The notes under the pieces: generated by a model | The model's database searches: none | Told to the model about the DNA's origin: nothing | Seen by the model: the letters and a program-made list of their open reading frames with translations, nothing else | In this document: in pieces, positions 10,283-22,479 of the stretch | How the letters are laid out: each line of letters begins with the position of its first letter | Numbering within the stretch: position 1 is the stretch's first letter | Made by a program: the position numbers and the translations under genes | Assembly (NCBI GenBank): GCA_000697475.1 | Contig: JNEU01000947.1 | Coordinates: 248,001-312,000 of the forward strand | DNA length: 64,000 nucleotides | Origin: Lichtheimia corymbifera B2541 | Lineage: Eukaryota > Mucoromycota > Mucoromycetes > Mucorales > Lichtheimiaceae | Direction of reading: 5' to 3'

Positions 10283-10326
10283 AGTACTGTTGTGATTATG
10301 GATCTTTGTTAAACAGCCCTCCATTG

Positions 10327-10334
10327 TATTTATA
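10327..10334 (-). promoter_or_regulatory. TATA-like box of protease copy 3
   Basis: tataaata on the minus strand, 45-52 bp upstream of the ATG at 10282. It matches the position of the boxes upstream of copies 1 and 2. Confidence 0.5.
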
Positions 10335-10494
10335 TTCTCATCTTCATTCTGCAAAATCAAAACTTCTCATCATTTGTCAAGCAATTCAAGGATACAATTT
10401 CTCATACCATCGGCTTACACGGATCACCCATGATATAGTTCCATTCCTAATCAACCTATGTTTTGTGGTAAAGCCGCATCGATCAGCATAATAG

Positions 10495-10885
10495 AAGCCT
10501 CTTTTTGCATGCTGGGAAATGCATGTTGAGAAATGGGTCACAAGCAATCATGTCAACATACATTTGAAAAGCGAGTTCAAGGTGTTTTGTATTTGGAATG
10601 TGTAATGGCTGCAAAAGTTATAAGCTATATGTCCAGCTTTAGGTTTCTTGAACCTGCATAATAAGAAGCTTACAGTCGATCATCGAAATCATGAACCGAG
10701 AACCGGGGTGATGAGGACCAGTTGGGGTGCAGAACCATATTTGTTTCTGCTTAAAAACATGTGGAAGCAGAGCCGAGTCATTTGCCGTTTCAATGAACCC
10801 TTTGATTATGCATGTATTTGGTATTAACTGCATCTGCACGTTTTCGTGCTTCTAGTAACCAGCAACTCTCATTGTGTGATACGAT
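10495..10885. repeat. Duplicated spacer, copy 2 (matches 8560-8955)
   Basis: Second copy of the spacer described at 8560-8955. It lies between the copy 3 promoter and the 3' end of the PROPPIN gene. A few short indels separate the two copies. No gene is seen in it. Confidence 0.85.
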
Positions 10886-10927
10886 ATTGCATGAAACAAA
10901 GAACCTTGTGGGGTTGATAATCTCTTT

Positions 10928-12314
10928 TTAATCTTCATTTTTTAAGAAACGTTCAAAAGATTCTCGAGTACATTCTCCTCCTTTCCTTGGATCAAAGCAA
11001 AATTTGTACCAGCTGCCGTCAGCACAGATTGCTATAGAGTAGATGTCGTTATTTCAGTAAATCCTGTTTATGCATGTATGTGGATGAGAAAAGTGCATTA
11101 CCTATAATGGTATTCCTTTCTTCGCCAAATGCAACGATGCAGCGACTTTCTGTAACAATCTTGGCGTGCGCAAAGCTCCATTCACTGCTGAAATACTTTG
11201 GAAGCAAATCCTTCATAAAACTAAGGCTGCTACCACGGTTGCCACTATCGGTGAGACCATGTTCCTTGGCAGAAAGTGAGGCTGGGTATACGACGATTTC
11301 ACCATAGGTGGGACCTCTTTTGGGGGTATGATGATCGACAACCACGGATGGATCAAGGTTGAAGACGTGGATAGTGCCTTTGTCGGATGAAACACATAAC
11401 CGAGTAGAATCATGATTGAATGCCAAAGAATATATCTCAGCTCGATCCATGCCACGCCGTAATTCATTCAAGAGCGATCCTGTCATGGTGTTGAATACGC
11501 GAATCAAGGTACCCTTATCACTGGCTGTAGCGCATTTGGTTCCATCCCGATTCAAGGCCACACAGCTCAATCTTCCAGAATGGGCAGCGATGATACTGAC
11601 GTTGACATTGATTTCATTGTTTGATCCGGGTGCTGTAGTTGTTGATGGCCACTGGTATCCAAGGGAATCAAGATCAACAATTTGTAAATGACCCCGCTGT
11701 CGTCCTGGTATCACCAACACCCCGTGATTTGGCTCAGATGATATTGCTGCTAATCCTCGATCATTGTCGCAAGTCTCAAACGTGTACAGTAACCGAGGTT
11801 CGACGCTGAATTGATATACAAAGACCTTGTTGGATAACACCACTGCCAGCCTAAGTAATAGAATATGTTATTAGCTATACTTGGTCCTCTGTTCTGCATA
11901 AAGAAAACACACATGCCTATCCCGCCGTAGCTTAATACTCCTAACATTGCTCTTGTATTCGAGTTCCAGAACAGGCTTGCCTTTGATACTGTCATGGATG
12001 ATCACCTTGTTGGGAGGATACCGTGGGTTACGTCCACCGCCCACCAGTGCAAGATAGTTGGTGCGATACAGCATTTCTACAATCCCGAATCCTCCATCGG
12101 CTGATTCTACATTCTAGTCCATGAGTCCTCCTTTGAATAAACCAATCAAGGGATACAACGTACCAACTCGTGCTTGTTCAATGAGCGGATCGCAGTTATA
12201 CACTCGAAACCCTTTATCGAGACCTGTTGAAAAGCAGCCGTAATCTTGGTTGAAGCCTGCATAGAGAAAGCCTGGAGCATGACCAGAGTTGGAAATGGTC
12301 CTTGTCAAGTTCAT
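10928..12314 (-). CDS. HSV2: PROPPIN WD-repeat protein (Hsv2 / WIPI3-4 type)
   Basis: Four exons (12314-12164, 12106-11917, 11850-11102, 11031-10928) encode 397 residues. PROPPINs are seven-bladed beta-propellers that bind PtdIns3P and PtdIns(3,5)P2 on autophagic and vacuolar membranes. The lipid-binding motif is LRRG at residues 244-247. The LRRG form and overall sequence ([39 protein letters not shown]) point to the WIPI3/WIPI4/Hsv2 branch rather than Atg18. The second intron seems to use a GC donor (gatag/gcatgt, 11916-11851), giving RRDRLAVVL. An alternative with a weak GT donor would give RRDRHVLVL at the same length. The start ATG sits just downstream of a (GT)n tract. Confidence 0.93.
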
Positions 12315-12329
12315 TCGTCTGACAGAAGT

Positions 12330-12360
<31 letters not shown>

Positions 12361-12368
12361 GTGTGTGA
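12330..12368. repeat. (GT)n microsatellite in the PROPPIN 5' region
   Basis: About 18 GT units with one interruption (gtgcgtg), immediately upstream of the PROPPIN start codon. It is probably in the 5' untranslated region or core promoter. Confidence 0.9.
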
Positions 12369-12369
12369 A

Positions 12370-13200
12370 AGGGAAATAAGAGCTGAACTGTGGAGTATGA
12401 AGGGAGGTGAACAAGTGGAGTGAGCTGGTGGTAAGCGGATAGAATAAGGTTGTCCCGCCGCATGAATCCTCTTTAGCTTTACACCCTCTACAGAAAAGAC
12501 ATTTCACCTATTATCCTCCCCTTCCCAAACATATCAAAATCATCTCCAAAAAGAAGACGTTGTTACTGTTGGCAATATTCAATTACTTGAAGACGACTGC
12601 AACGAGTTCTGTAGTAAGAGTCTATTGATACATTATAAGCATGGAGAAAATTAGCGTAGCAAGTAGACAGCATACTGTGTTGCTAAGTTACCGAAATATG
12701 ATCCTGCCATAGGATTGTATTGGAGGATTGCTTACCAGAATATCGGTTGCACTCATGTAGATCAATACATGGGATGCATGTGGGGTGGCGTAACATCAAC
12801 GTTGTTAGCAGCATAAAAAATCGGTGCTTGTTCCTCTTCCACTTCGACTGCATTTCGCTCAATGGGTCATTGGCATCCACAGCAACTTCCCCGTCTCACA
12901 CAATGACAGCGCGTACTCGACACATTTGGCATTCAAGTTATGCAAAGCAACTAAGGCTCAAGTTTTTCTTCTCAGCTTGGTGACAATGAGGAAGCTGTTT
13001 CAAGAGGTGGTTTCCACGCAACAGCCACGGGATACGATCATTATCATCATCATCTCTTCATATATCAATACACGCGCCATTACCCAACAGCACACTGTTA
13101 CAGGAGATTCTGCATTATGGTCCGGCTATTTATATCAAGGTACAGAAGAGAATGGATTGGTTTATTAATCGAGAGATAGTGACTAACAACGTTCATCACG
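12370..13200. other. Intergenic, no gene seen
   Basis: Upstream region of the PROPPIN gene followed by unassigned sequence. Open frames of up to 114 codons have no recognisable similarity and no splice-supported extension. It runs into the decayed repeat copy that begins near 13205. Confidence 0.5.
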
Positions 13201-13204
13201 TAGT

Positions 13205-13480
13205 GAAGCATACGGTGTAATTCTATATGGATGGGGTACCATATCAGCTATCAAGTACCCTGCAATACAAGCAATCTTCACCTCGTTGAGCTGGGATGGA
13301 AGCAGTTGACCAGCAGGTGGATGGAGAAGGGAGCATATCAGCAGCTATCATATTGCTATCTTCAACAAACATATTGGATTTTATGGAAGGATGCAATCAA
13401 GTACAGTGACGAGATATCCTGGAATGGTGCTTTTGGTCACTACTTGCCGCATTGTCAGCAAGAACGGGAAGGTGCCATCG
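13205..13480 (+). repeat. Copy 2 of the decayed MEKxAYQQ repeat
   Basis: This stretch matches the reverse complement of 130-520. Both contain atcagctatcaagta and the frame MEKGAYQQ (MEKEAYQQ in copy 1), then DAIKYS and SWNGA. It is diverged and has lost the acidic C-terminal stretch of copy 1. It is followed at once by the segment at 13490-13930, which has a relative at 52650-53150. Confidence 0.5.
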
Positions 13481-13489
13481 ATGTTCCTT

Positions 13490-13930
13490 CCAGTAACGAC
13501 CACTCACACACAAACATCCCTCAAGCAACAACGTGGGATTTGACCACAGCATATGATTTATGATAGCCGATTGATTTCATTGTTTGATGTCGACCCTAAA
13601 TTAAGCACCACATCGATGCTCTTTGTGCCGACAGCCCATCGGCCTATCAGCTCATCATGATTCTCAACAAGTATCTTATCATGCATTGTGATCACGGAAA
13701 TACCCACGCCCACCGTCCAGATACAATCAAGGATGTTGTCGCCTACTATCACACATACACCCATGCACCTCTTTTCTCTTCCATCATATCACTCTTTGAT
13801 TGCTGAGACCTGTACATTCCAAATTGAGGAGAGTGCGCTATGGTGGATGGTCTTATACTGTGAGCGATCCATGTGCTCATACCAGTGACAACTTTAAGAC
13901 TTTCATTGTTATTCTACTTCCATTGTCCTT
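13490..13930 (+). pseudogene. Degraded sequence related to 52650-53150
   Basis: Blocks shared with 52650-53150 in the same order include tcattgtttgatg, ggaaatacccacgcccac (ggaatacccacgcccac at the other locus), gatgttgtcgcc, and tttgattgctga followed by a QI-rich frame (LIAETCTFQIEE against LIADTFKAQIDV). Stop codons and shifts break every frame. The parent gene is not recognised. I infer that both loci are remnants of one gene or mobile element. Confidence 0.45.
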
Positions 13931-14120
13931 CTTGTTCTGTGGAGAATTCAGAATATATTTATTTTTCTTTGTTTCTATCTTGATGACATGCTGACAAATG
14001 ATAAAAATACAAGGGAGAAATGTGGATGATGATCAAACAAGGAAAAGTTTGTACAAATGAAAAAAGTGTAGGGGGTGGGGTGGAAGGGTATGAAAAGGAT
14101 GGATGGATGGATGAATTGTT

Positions 14121-16905
14121 TTATGATTGTCGACCAGCGACATGAGCTTGAAGGCGGTTTGTGAGAGCATTCTTGAATTCGTCATTGTTTGGTTGTAAAT
14201 CTCGACGTGGAGGAGGACGTGGTGGGATATGAGGTGGAGGTGCTGCTGGAGGTGCTGATTGAGTACTATTGGTCTCCCCTGTATCAATATTGGAACGAGG
14301 CAAAGATCGCGATTCAGTGCTGTTGCTACTATTGCGACTACTTGATTGATGTTCTGAACTTGGGCGATGGGTATCTGTGCTTCGACGGAAAGGCCAAAAA
14401 CCACTACTTGCTTTGTTGGTAATAGCACCTTCATCGCTTGTGCTGTCGGGAGTGGATGAATACTCTTCCATGCTTGTTCCACGACTACCAGCAGGCGTAC
14501 TTCCATTCATGGATACACTTCCAGTGCTAAATCGCATCAACGATGAACTTCCAGTGCTCACCACGGAATTGGTGTTGTAATTGCTGCCTGTGGTACTACG
14601 ATGTTGACTATATCCACGACTCATGCTTGCGCTTCCACTGGCATTGCTTGTATTGGCCTGACGAGGTGGTTCACGCAACATACTAAGCTCATCCACAGTG
14701 TTTTGATTGACCCAAGATCGCATCAACAAGTACTGAGTGATCATTTGCTGTTGCTCATCCATGTTGTCATCATCACCAAGAAGACTATCTCGTACACTGT
14801 CATCGTCACCGTCGCTGCTGCCGGAAAGTCCAAACATGCCACCGCTGAAACGGCTGATGCCTGATGCACTTCGTTGCAATGCACTTGAGATGGCACCTGT
14901 GCGTAAATGATGATGGTGGTGTTTCTGTGAAGCTTTAAGATACCATGCAGGTGGTGTCATTGTGTAACGAGGACCCTTTTGAAACATCTCGATAGCATGC
15001 AGGATCTCGTGAACGCGCGGGTCGTCGGCCAATTGCCCGGTTTTGGTATTGGGTGTTGCTGCAATAAGATACGTCATATCATGGATAAATGTACCAAGGA
15101 AGGGCACTGTTGGCTTTTTGTAATGCTCGGCTCGTATACTAGCCACACTCTTGGCACCACCGCTGACTGACATGGCAATGGAAGAGCAAGACACCATCCC
15201 CATATGCGTACGATATTGTCCATAATTGTCACTCTCACTCATGAGCTCACTCAATCCATCCAGTTTGCCCATGCTCTTTTTGGGAATGTAAGCCCATGTA
15301 CGACGTAAACGCTGAACGGGTGGTGTACCGAGAGCAGAGACAATCGCTTTTAGTGTCTGGTAATTGTTGAGTTCCAGGCACTTTACAGCCACCTTGATCC
15401 AATGATTGATATGTTGAGCGCGTGAAGAAGCTTCTTGCGGTAAAAGGATGCTGTGTTCAATGACTCGTGTGAGATAGTTGAAAAAGTCGGTGGATGCTAC
15501 AATGCGTGGATGCGGATGTTTGGCTGAATGTTCCAATAATGCACGTGGTGGGATAGCGTAAAACAATGCAGCTTCAATCAATGTTGCCTGATAAGCAATC
15601 ATGTAAGGTGGGAATTGTAACACCGTCGGAATGGTGGCTGCCGTCATGTATAATGTTCGCACGCGATTCAATGTTTGTTTCACTTCGGCTGTCATCCCCG
15701 TATATTGTAAAATGACTCGGTCCAATTCAATCTCTTGTTCTTGCGCATCATAGTCACCACCTTGTTCTTGTTGTAACAGGAGACGCTGTTTACGACCCTT
15801 GTACTCCTTTAATGTCATCTCCAATTCATCCAACCTTGCCTGCAATGTACGATGTGTCGATAACAGGGGTGGCACTGGGATAAAGGGGATATGATCCGTA
15901 TTCAACGCCGTGGATGTTGGGGGGCTCAAACTATCGCCTGCATTGGATTGTGCTGGTACAAGATGGGTTGGATCAATGGTTCCATCATCAATGGCTGTCA
16001 TCAAGTCGTCATTGTTGTTGTCATCATCATCACCATTCTCTTTCGGATATTCGGAACGGGGTCGCCGACTTTGGTGGGTATCGGTAGATAGCGGCGTCGC
16101 TTGTTGCGGAGCACTAAGTGGCCTTTGTTCGAGAGGATTGTTGTATGGTGTTGGTGGTGGTAATGGATGATGCTGATGATGATGATCGTGAATACGAGGT
16201 GTGGGCACTTTAAGTGTATCTGTACCCGGAGCACTGATGTTGTCATATGAAGGATGATGCTGGTTCACTATGACATAACACAAACACGTGCATAAGTTTC
16301 TTTCCTGGATTGCATCCAATATTTCCATTACCTTTTCCCAATTCTTTGGTGGGTGAAGCAGGACGTGACAATGACACAGGTTTTGGTGGCACACTTGGTT
16401 TCTGTATCCTCGATGGTTTGGGTGGCAAGGGTGGAGGTGCTGTCTTAGGGGTGGATGATGATGGGGTCATCAAAGGAGTTGTTGTTGTGTTGGGTCGAGG
16501 TGCTACCATAGGAACCGTTGCATGTTTTTCAATGATGGTGTCGATATAAGATAAGCATGTATGTAGAGTCGACAAGGATGTAGGATAGTTCTTTGGCCTG
16601 GATACAATGGCTGTCGGAAAACAATGCAACATCCTTTGTGTGAGATTGTTGTCTTGGCAAAACATGAGCTGACACTTACAAGAATGAACAAACCGCACAT
16701 CATACAAGCTTTTGAGTGCCTGCTCGGCCAACGATAGATACGCCAGATATGCTTCCTATGTAAAATGAACATTGTCAACATTCTGTGTGTGGGGTGTGTG
16801 TGTGTGTTTGAAGCCCATTCGAGGGTGCAGTAATGCTGTTACCTTGACTTGACCACTTTCTACAAGTTGTGACGCTAGTGCAAGTGAAGATTGGACATTT
16901 TCCAT
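14121..16905 (-). CDS. Ras guanine nucleotide exchange factor (Cdc25-type RasGEF)
   Basis: Exons 16905-16843, 16755-16680, 16610-16332 and 16267-14121 encode 854 residues. The N-terminus (residues 1-45, GQVKEAYLAYLSLAEQALKS) looks like an MIT or USP8-dimerisation-type helical hairpin. A proline-rich linker with PPLPPKPS-type SH3 ligands follows, then a coiled coil at about 280-342 (ARLDELEMTLKEYKGRKQR). The RasGEF catalytic domain lies at about 357-577, with PPYMIAYQATLIEAALFYAI, LELNNYQTLKAIVSAL, RLRRTW and PTVPFLGTFIHDMTYL. The tail is serine-rich and disordered and ends in a proline-rich patch. It should load a Ras-family GTPase with GTP at membranes. No separate REM domain is obvious, so the coiled region may replace it. 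The exact GTPase is unknown. Confidence 0.9.
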
Positions 16906-18081
16906 CACGGGAATGCGACGACCTCCTCAAAATGGGAGCAATGCAGGAATGAGAGAAAAAGAGAGAGTGGAGTTGTGTGTGTGGAAAGAGAGAACCAACC
17001 TCGGTATTGCGATAAAGGGTCGCTCGTGGCACTGAAGCGGCCTTGAAAAATGACTCGTCGGAACCCCACGGCCCGTGTCGCTGCTGAGCGCAATGAGACT
17101 ACTTATCTTGGCTATGGTTCCTCCAAGAGGCAATGCTGCGTACTTGTCATTGGTGCGCACAAACCAGCTACTCAATCTAACGCGACATGAATTACTTCAC
17201 ACACCACCTGATCCAATCCAGTAATGGCTACTTCTCCTTGATCTCAGCAACACATGCATGAAAAATGCATGCTATCTACTGTAGTACACACATGGCGGGA
17301 AATTTGTGAATGTAATGCCCACTGTTGTATCATGGATGATCCCGTGACAACCTAAACTACAAACTCTATTCACAACAACAGCCAGCACTCGAATTCCAAC
17401 CCATATTATTAGGAGACATTACTTTGGATGATGCCAATGGCTCTCAACATTATTAAATTGTCTAAACACAATGAGTACTATCTGAGATGATGTTAAGATA
17501 TCATGCAAACAAGAAGTGGTACTTGACGGGATCCAGCGGCACGCAGTCGTGTGAATGTTTGGGAAATAACGCCGGTAATTCAGATATGTCAATTGATTAA
17601 TGCTTTGTTGACACTCCATCTAACGTGGTCATGGCCAAGGTGAAGTGCATTCGTTTGTGTTCAATCAAACAGTCATTCGCTGGTAAAATTAGAAAAACTC
17701 TATTGGAGCCTTACCGTCGCATTATCCCGAAGCAGAGATGAGAATGTGAAACCTAAATGCATCATACTAACACTTATCTAGTGCAATGCAGGCACTTGTC
17801 AGCAATGTGACGTGGCTGAAGACATTGGTCGGTGCTTGCTGTGATACCACAGTGTTGTCGGGGGGTGACTTCATACATTCAATTGACGGAGATTATGGTT
17901 ATTCACAGGTATCATATTACAGCGGCTACCATGATGCTTCGTTCTTATTATTGATGATGGTGGGGTGAGCTTGTATAATATACAGGCATCGTTTTTGAGT
18001 GTCAAGTAAAGTGGTAGTACAAGGCTCATTCCGGTACAAGGCTTATATCGCCTTGGCTCATTGTATCACACACTTTGTCAT
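16906..18081. other. Intergenic, no gene seen
   Basis: This holds the upstream region of the RasGEF gene, with TG and GA-rich tracts, and the region before the first P450. A 60-codon open frame at 17786-17968 has no recognised similarity. No repeat shared with the rest of the window was noticed. Confidence 0.5.
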
Positions 18082-18089
18082 TATAAAAG
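18082..18089 (+). promoter_or_regulatory. TATA box of the first P450 gene
   Basis: tataaaag lies 63 bp before the ATG at 18145. The paralogue at 22535 has the same octamer 55 bp upstream, which supports it as a core promoter element. Confidence 0.6.
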
Positions 18090-18144
18090 AGCGTACCTCG
18101 ATGAGAAAGAGAAATACCGGTAGTTCTACTCGACACAAATTATC

Positions 18145-20199
18145 ATGTACAAAGCCTTCCTCGACAATGGAATCGTCTCCAGTATTATCTCGACTCTCGA
18201 CAACAAGGACATTTCAGTCTTTTTGAACGATCCAAACCACGCTAAAACACGTTCAGTTGCCCTTGTTTCTTTTTGCACTGTTATTGCTGCCTATGCGCTT
18301 TCTCGCGTAAGTCGTTTTGGGAGCAAAACATCTTTTCATCAGCAAATCCAAATGAATTTAGCTACTGATACATGCATATGTATGTAGTCTCGATCGCATT
18401 CGAAAGACAAAGATACGCCGATGGTGCCATATACATGGCCACTGATAGGATCTTCAAGAGAGTACCGCAAAGACCCAGAAGCTTTCATTAAAAAATGGTC
18501 AAGCGAACTAGGGGACGTATACAAAGTGCATCTTTTTGGAAGGGTAATAATCCAAAGGCATCACCATTCTATTGGTGAATACTCAATATAACGGCATGAT
18601 TAGATACAAACGGTGGTCTCTGGTAAACACGTGTATTGTCTTCAGAAGGATTTTGATTTTCAACAAGGAATGAGCAAGGTAAATATTACTACATGCATCG
18701 CAGACTAATGCTAACATATACGTTTGCACCAAAAAAAGACCTTTGATATTTGGCTATTACTTGATGCGCCATTAGGAGGAAGGTTTACTTTGGATAAGAT
18801 CCGCCATGCGACTATCAAGTTTACTCGAACAAAGATGTTGACCAACACTCCATGTGTGGTAAAGCAAGTATGTAGCAGGTGTTATTGTTTTCTATCCAAT
18901 GCCTTTTATTAATCCTCTCTTGGGTTAAAATTGGTACTAGCTGATCGCTGCAGAACATGAGATGATAGGAGATGCCCAAAGTAAGCTTTGTTTCACCTTC
19001 TTTATGCTCTTCTTTTTGATGGGTGGCACTAACCATTTCTGAGCAGCACCATCGGAAATAGCAAATCTGTACCCTTTAATGGAGCATTTGGTGGCGATCG
19101 CCAGTGCAACCAATTTCGTTGGCCCTGGGCTTACCAAGGATAAAGACCTAGTTGAAACGTACAAGCATCTTGCAGTTGATGTTGGATCGGAGTTGGGCGA
19201 TGGCAACGAATTCCTAGAGGCGTTTCCATGGATATCCCGTTTGCGGATGTGGTATCTCGGCAAATATGGCAACTCGGTGGATAAGCATAGAAAGCGTTTG
19301 CTTCGTGCGATGAAGCCTATTATTGATGAGAGATTGGCAGCCGCTGAAAATGGAATAGAGAATCCGGTAAGTATACAGCCCTTATTGACATGCCCATGAT
19401 CTTATGTATATATATAGCAAGATTTTATTCAAGATATCATTGAAGAAAGTGAAATTACATCCGGCGACCCTGACAAATACATTCTGGCTGTGAGATGGAT
19501 TTTGGTAATGATCGCTTCAGCAGGTCATACAACTACCGAAAATACGACTATTATCCTATATCGCATCTTGCAACATCCAGAGGTGATTGACGAGCTGTTG
19601 GAAGAGCAGAGACAAGTACTGGAGAAGCACCATGGTCCCGACGTTAAAGATAACGAAGATTTGGCCACGTTATTCACTGGTGAAGTAATCAAGGACCTTG
19701 TCAAGCTTGATAGCGTGTGCCGTGAAACTATGCGACTACGCAGCTTTTATATTGACCTGCCACATACATATGTTGGCAAGTCGCCACTCGCTTTGACAAA
19801 CACATGCACCATTAAACCAGGTGAAGATGTGTTGCTTAATATGTGGTTGAATCATAATCGTACAGCGATGCAATATGATGGATTGGGTGACTACAATGAG
19901 TTTAAACCTTTCCGCTTTGTTGGCCTTGACCGTTCATCAACCAAGCTTGGAGGAGATTTCTTGCTTTTTGGTTTAGGAACCCACGCGTGCCCGTAAGTGA
20001 TAAGCATGCTTTGTGAAGTCAGCCTTTTAATCATTTTATCATGTATAGGGGACGTTGGTTTGCAATGCATCAAACGAAAACAATCCTATCTATGCTCCTC
20101 CGACGCTATCAAATCACGCCACAAGAAACCATCGTCTTCCCCATAGGCAATCGAAGCCATGTTCCATCGGGCAAAGTCACCTTTCAAAAGAGACAATAG
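18145..20199 (+). CDS. Cytochrome P450 monooxygenase, copy 1
   Basis: Eight exons (18145-18306, 18388-18543, 18604-18678, 18739-18867, 18941-18980, 19047-19366, 19418-19992, 20049-20199) encode 535 residues. An N-terminal hydrophobic segment (VALVSFCTVIAAYAL) should anchor it in the ER membrane, followed by the proline-containing hinge TPMVPYTWPLIGSS. The I-helix reads SAGHTTTENTT, with His where the usual acid stands. The K-helix ExxR is ETMR. The heme loop FGLGTHACPG places the thiolate ligand at Cys485 and is split by the last intron. It should bind heme and oxidise a lipophilic substrate with a P450 reductase; the substrate is unknown. The paralogue at 22535 has the same exon plan with one extra intron. 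Confidence 0.92.
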
Positions 20200-20294
20200 A
20201 ATATCGAAAGACGATTCCAAATACAAATGAAGATGTTTTATTTACTTGTAAACCTGTATGTGAACCACCACAAACTATATAATACTATCCCACC

Positions 20295-20720
20295 ATGCCG
20301 AGACTGAATAAAGGGGATCGGACTGAGTCATTCGTGCCCGCAACTTGGAGACAACGCTTCTCTTCTCTTCTCCCTCCTCTGCTTTTATCCCATTCACGAC
20401 ATCCCCATCAAGGTAATGCTCTTGTTAGTTGTAGGGCATTGATATAGTGCTGACTATTAATATGCAGGTGGTTGTCGCCAAGGTGATATCGTCGCTCTTG
20501 TTCTTCGTGTTGTTATGCCGCCCTTCCTTCTTGGTACTCATAAGGTACATTCAAACCGCCCCCAATGCAACTGCAGAACTAGTTCCATTGACGTGTTAGC
20601 TTGTAGGGGCAGCTCGATTGATCTCCAAAAGTTGACCATTTAGCTTCTTGTTCGGCACAATTACACTACACCCCGGCTTTCGGTATTTCGCATATGGAAA
20701 AGGCAAGTACAATGAAACAA
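20295..20720 (+). pseudogene. Possible spliced small membrane-protein gene or remnant
   Basis: Three coding-looking blocks lie between plausible splice sites: gtaatg at 20413 to atgcag near 20467, then gtacat near 20545 to cttgtag near 20606. The second block reads either GDIVALVLRVVMPPFLLGTHK or, in another frame, a hydrophobic VVVAKVISSLLFFVLL. The first reading weakly recalls the start of Pmp3-type small membrane proteins, but the following block has a stop codon in that frame. I cannot decide between a short real gene and a remnant. Confidence 0.25.
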
Positions 20721-20999
20721 ACAACGAAATTGTATATGCGTGCTAATCATGAATAATGTAGTGGATAGGTTCTTGGTCAGGTTGTGCGTTTTTGGGCATC
20801 GTTTCTCTTTAGGTTCGACTCCCAGCCTGTACCTTTTGGTCATTTGATATCATCAATGCACAGAGAGGATGACGACAGCTACAACGATACTCACAACGAC
20901 ATCATTCGGTACAGAACGACAATGACACAGACAAGCATGGTCAACCTTTCCCTTGGCGAGATGATGGCTATTTGATGGTATCTCGATAACATCTAGAAG

Positions 21000-22479
21000 G
21001 CAGCATCTAAACTCCCGTTCCCCCCTTCTTTATGTGCCTTGGATGGAACGCATGACCATGGCAGAGTAGCTAAAAGTATTGTTATCACCCACTTGGACTT
21101 GGCTACCATATTCCTCTCTTCTTGTTGCTTGTGGATTATAGCTTATATGGTGCAATACTAGAAGTGTTTCCGTTATCGGCCTTGTAAGAATAAATGCCTT
21201 TCTGATACAGCAAAGAGTAGTGGGTTGACCTTAAAGAGAAAAGGCGAGTTTCCATACTCACTGACTTGATCGGGTACATGCAATATACAACGTATCTCAA
21301 ACATCAGGCCTTAGTCTCACAATCAGCATATGGATACTCTCGATGCGTTATCCATCTCTGGCATGATGCCCAAGCATATACTATGGTTGATTGTGCAATA
21401 ATGAATAAAGGTCAACAAGTATTCTTATTACTGCTGTATATGACGTTTTGGATATTGCGCTCGTTTAGCTCAAGAACTAAGCTCCGGATATTAAGCTATT
21501 GCTTGATGCGCCGCATAAAGTACGCTCACGCTAGATCCCATGTGATTTCCAAGTGCATCGATGCGAAGTATGATGGCTGCTAGCTACTTTCGTTGTGAAG
21601 ACGAGTGTAGCAAAAAGCCGTTGAAAGCAATGTATTGTATTTGTCCTTCATGATCTCTTCACTTAGTACCTATAGCGTATCTCTGACGAGCATGCAGCAT
21701 TGATATGAAGAAAAACGACCATGTGCACAATGTTGTGACACCTCTGGGTTGGCATCTGTACTTGACATGCATGAAGGTAACCCCTTGTTACTAATCCCGT
21801 GAAGTTCCCTCTAAACTTCAACCCTTGACTAAACCTGATCTATCCTGATTAGCTCTCGCTAGTTATATGCAATTCCTGATAATACTTGCTGTACTTGCTT
21901 CTGAACTTGCTATTGCTAATTCTGATATCGGCACGTCCATGGTTTATTAGAATTCGATAGATGTCAACTCAAGCATACTATGCATGTAAATGCAGCCAAA
22001 TTCAACCGTACATTGAATGTAATCGGCTCAAAATGCTTGATGGTGATAGGCATTATAACATGAGAGTGGCGTCTGATGGTCAATGATCTGGCAGGGAAAG
22101 GATTTCTTGGGGTTGCTTCTTTATGCAATGACATATGATGTATCACGTTTGACGCAATGTCTTCTTATTATATCAACTTTACGCTTATGGCATGCTAACC
22201 AAGTTTATTGGTAATAAGAGGCGTTTGTGTATGTTCACAAAGTGATGGGTTAATGGGTAATAAAGGGAGAGGACGATGACATTACATAAAGGAGCGCTAA
22301 ATTGAAATCCCTCCTCTGCCAAATTAAAGAGATCATCCCCCCCCCCCCTCTATATTAATATGTCTAAAAAACATGTATTCGCCAGAAACGCTTAGGGAGT
22401 GTTTGCATATTAGGTTGGCCATGCATAATACTTGGCTCTATGATCCTTCACATAGCAGACTATATACATACGATACGCC
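21000..22479. other. Intergenic between the two P450 genes, no gene seen
   Basis: A 105-codon open frame at 21266-21583 has no recognisable similarity and no flanking splice signals that extend it. A run of cytosines lies near 22339-22348. No relict P450 exon is evident, so the two P450 genes are not simple adjacent tandem units but are spaced by about 2.3 kb. Confidence 0.5.

Noticed and set aside
20810..20830. tRNA-like B box (ggttcgactccc)
   Set aside because: No A box at the right distance and no acceptor stem pairing around it.
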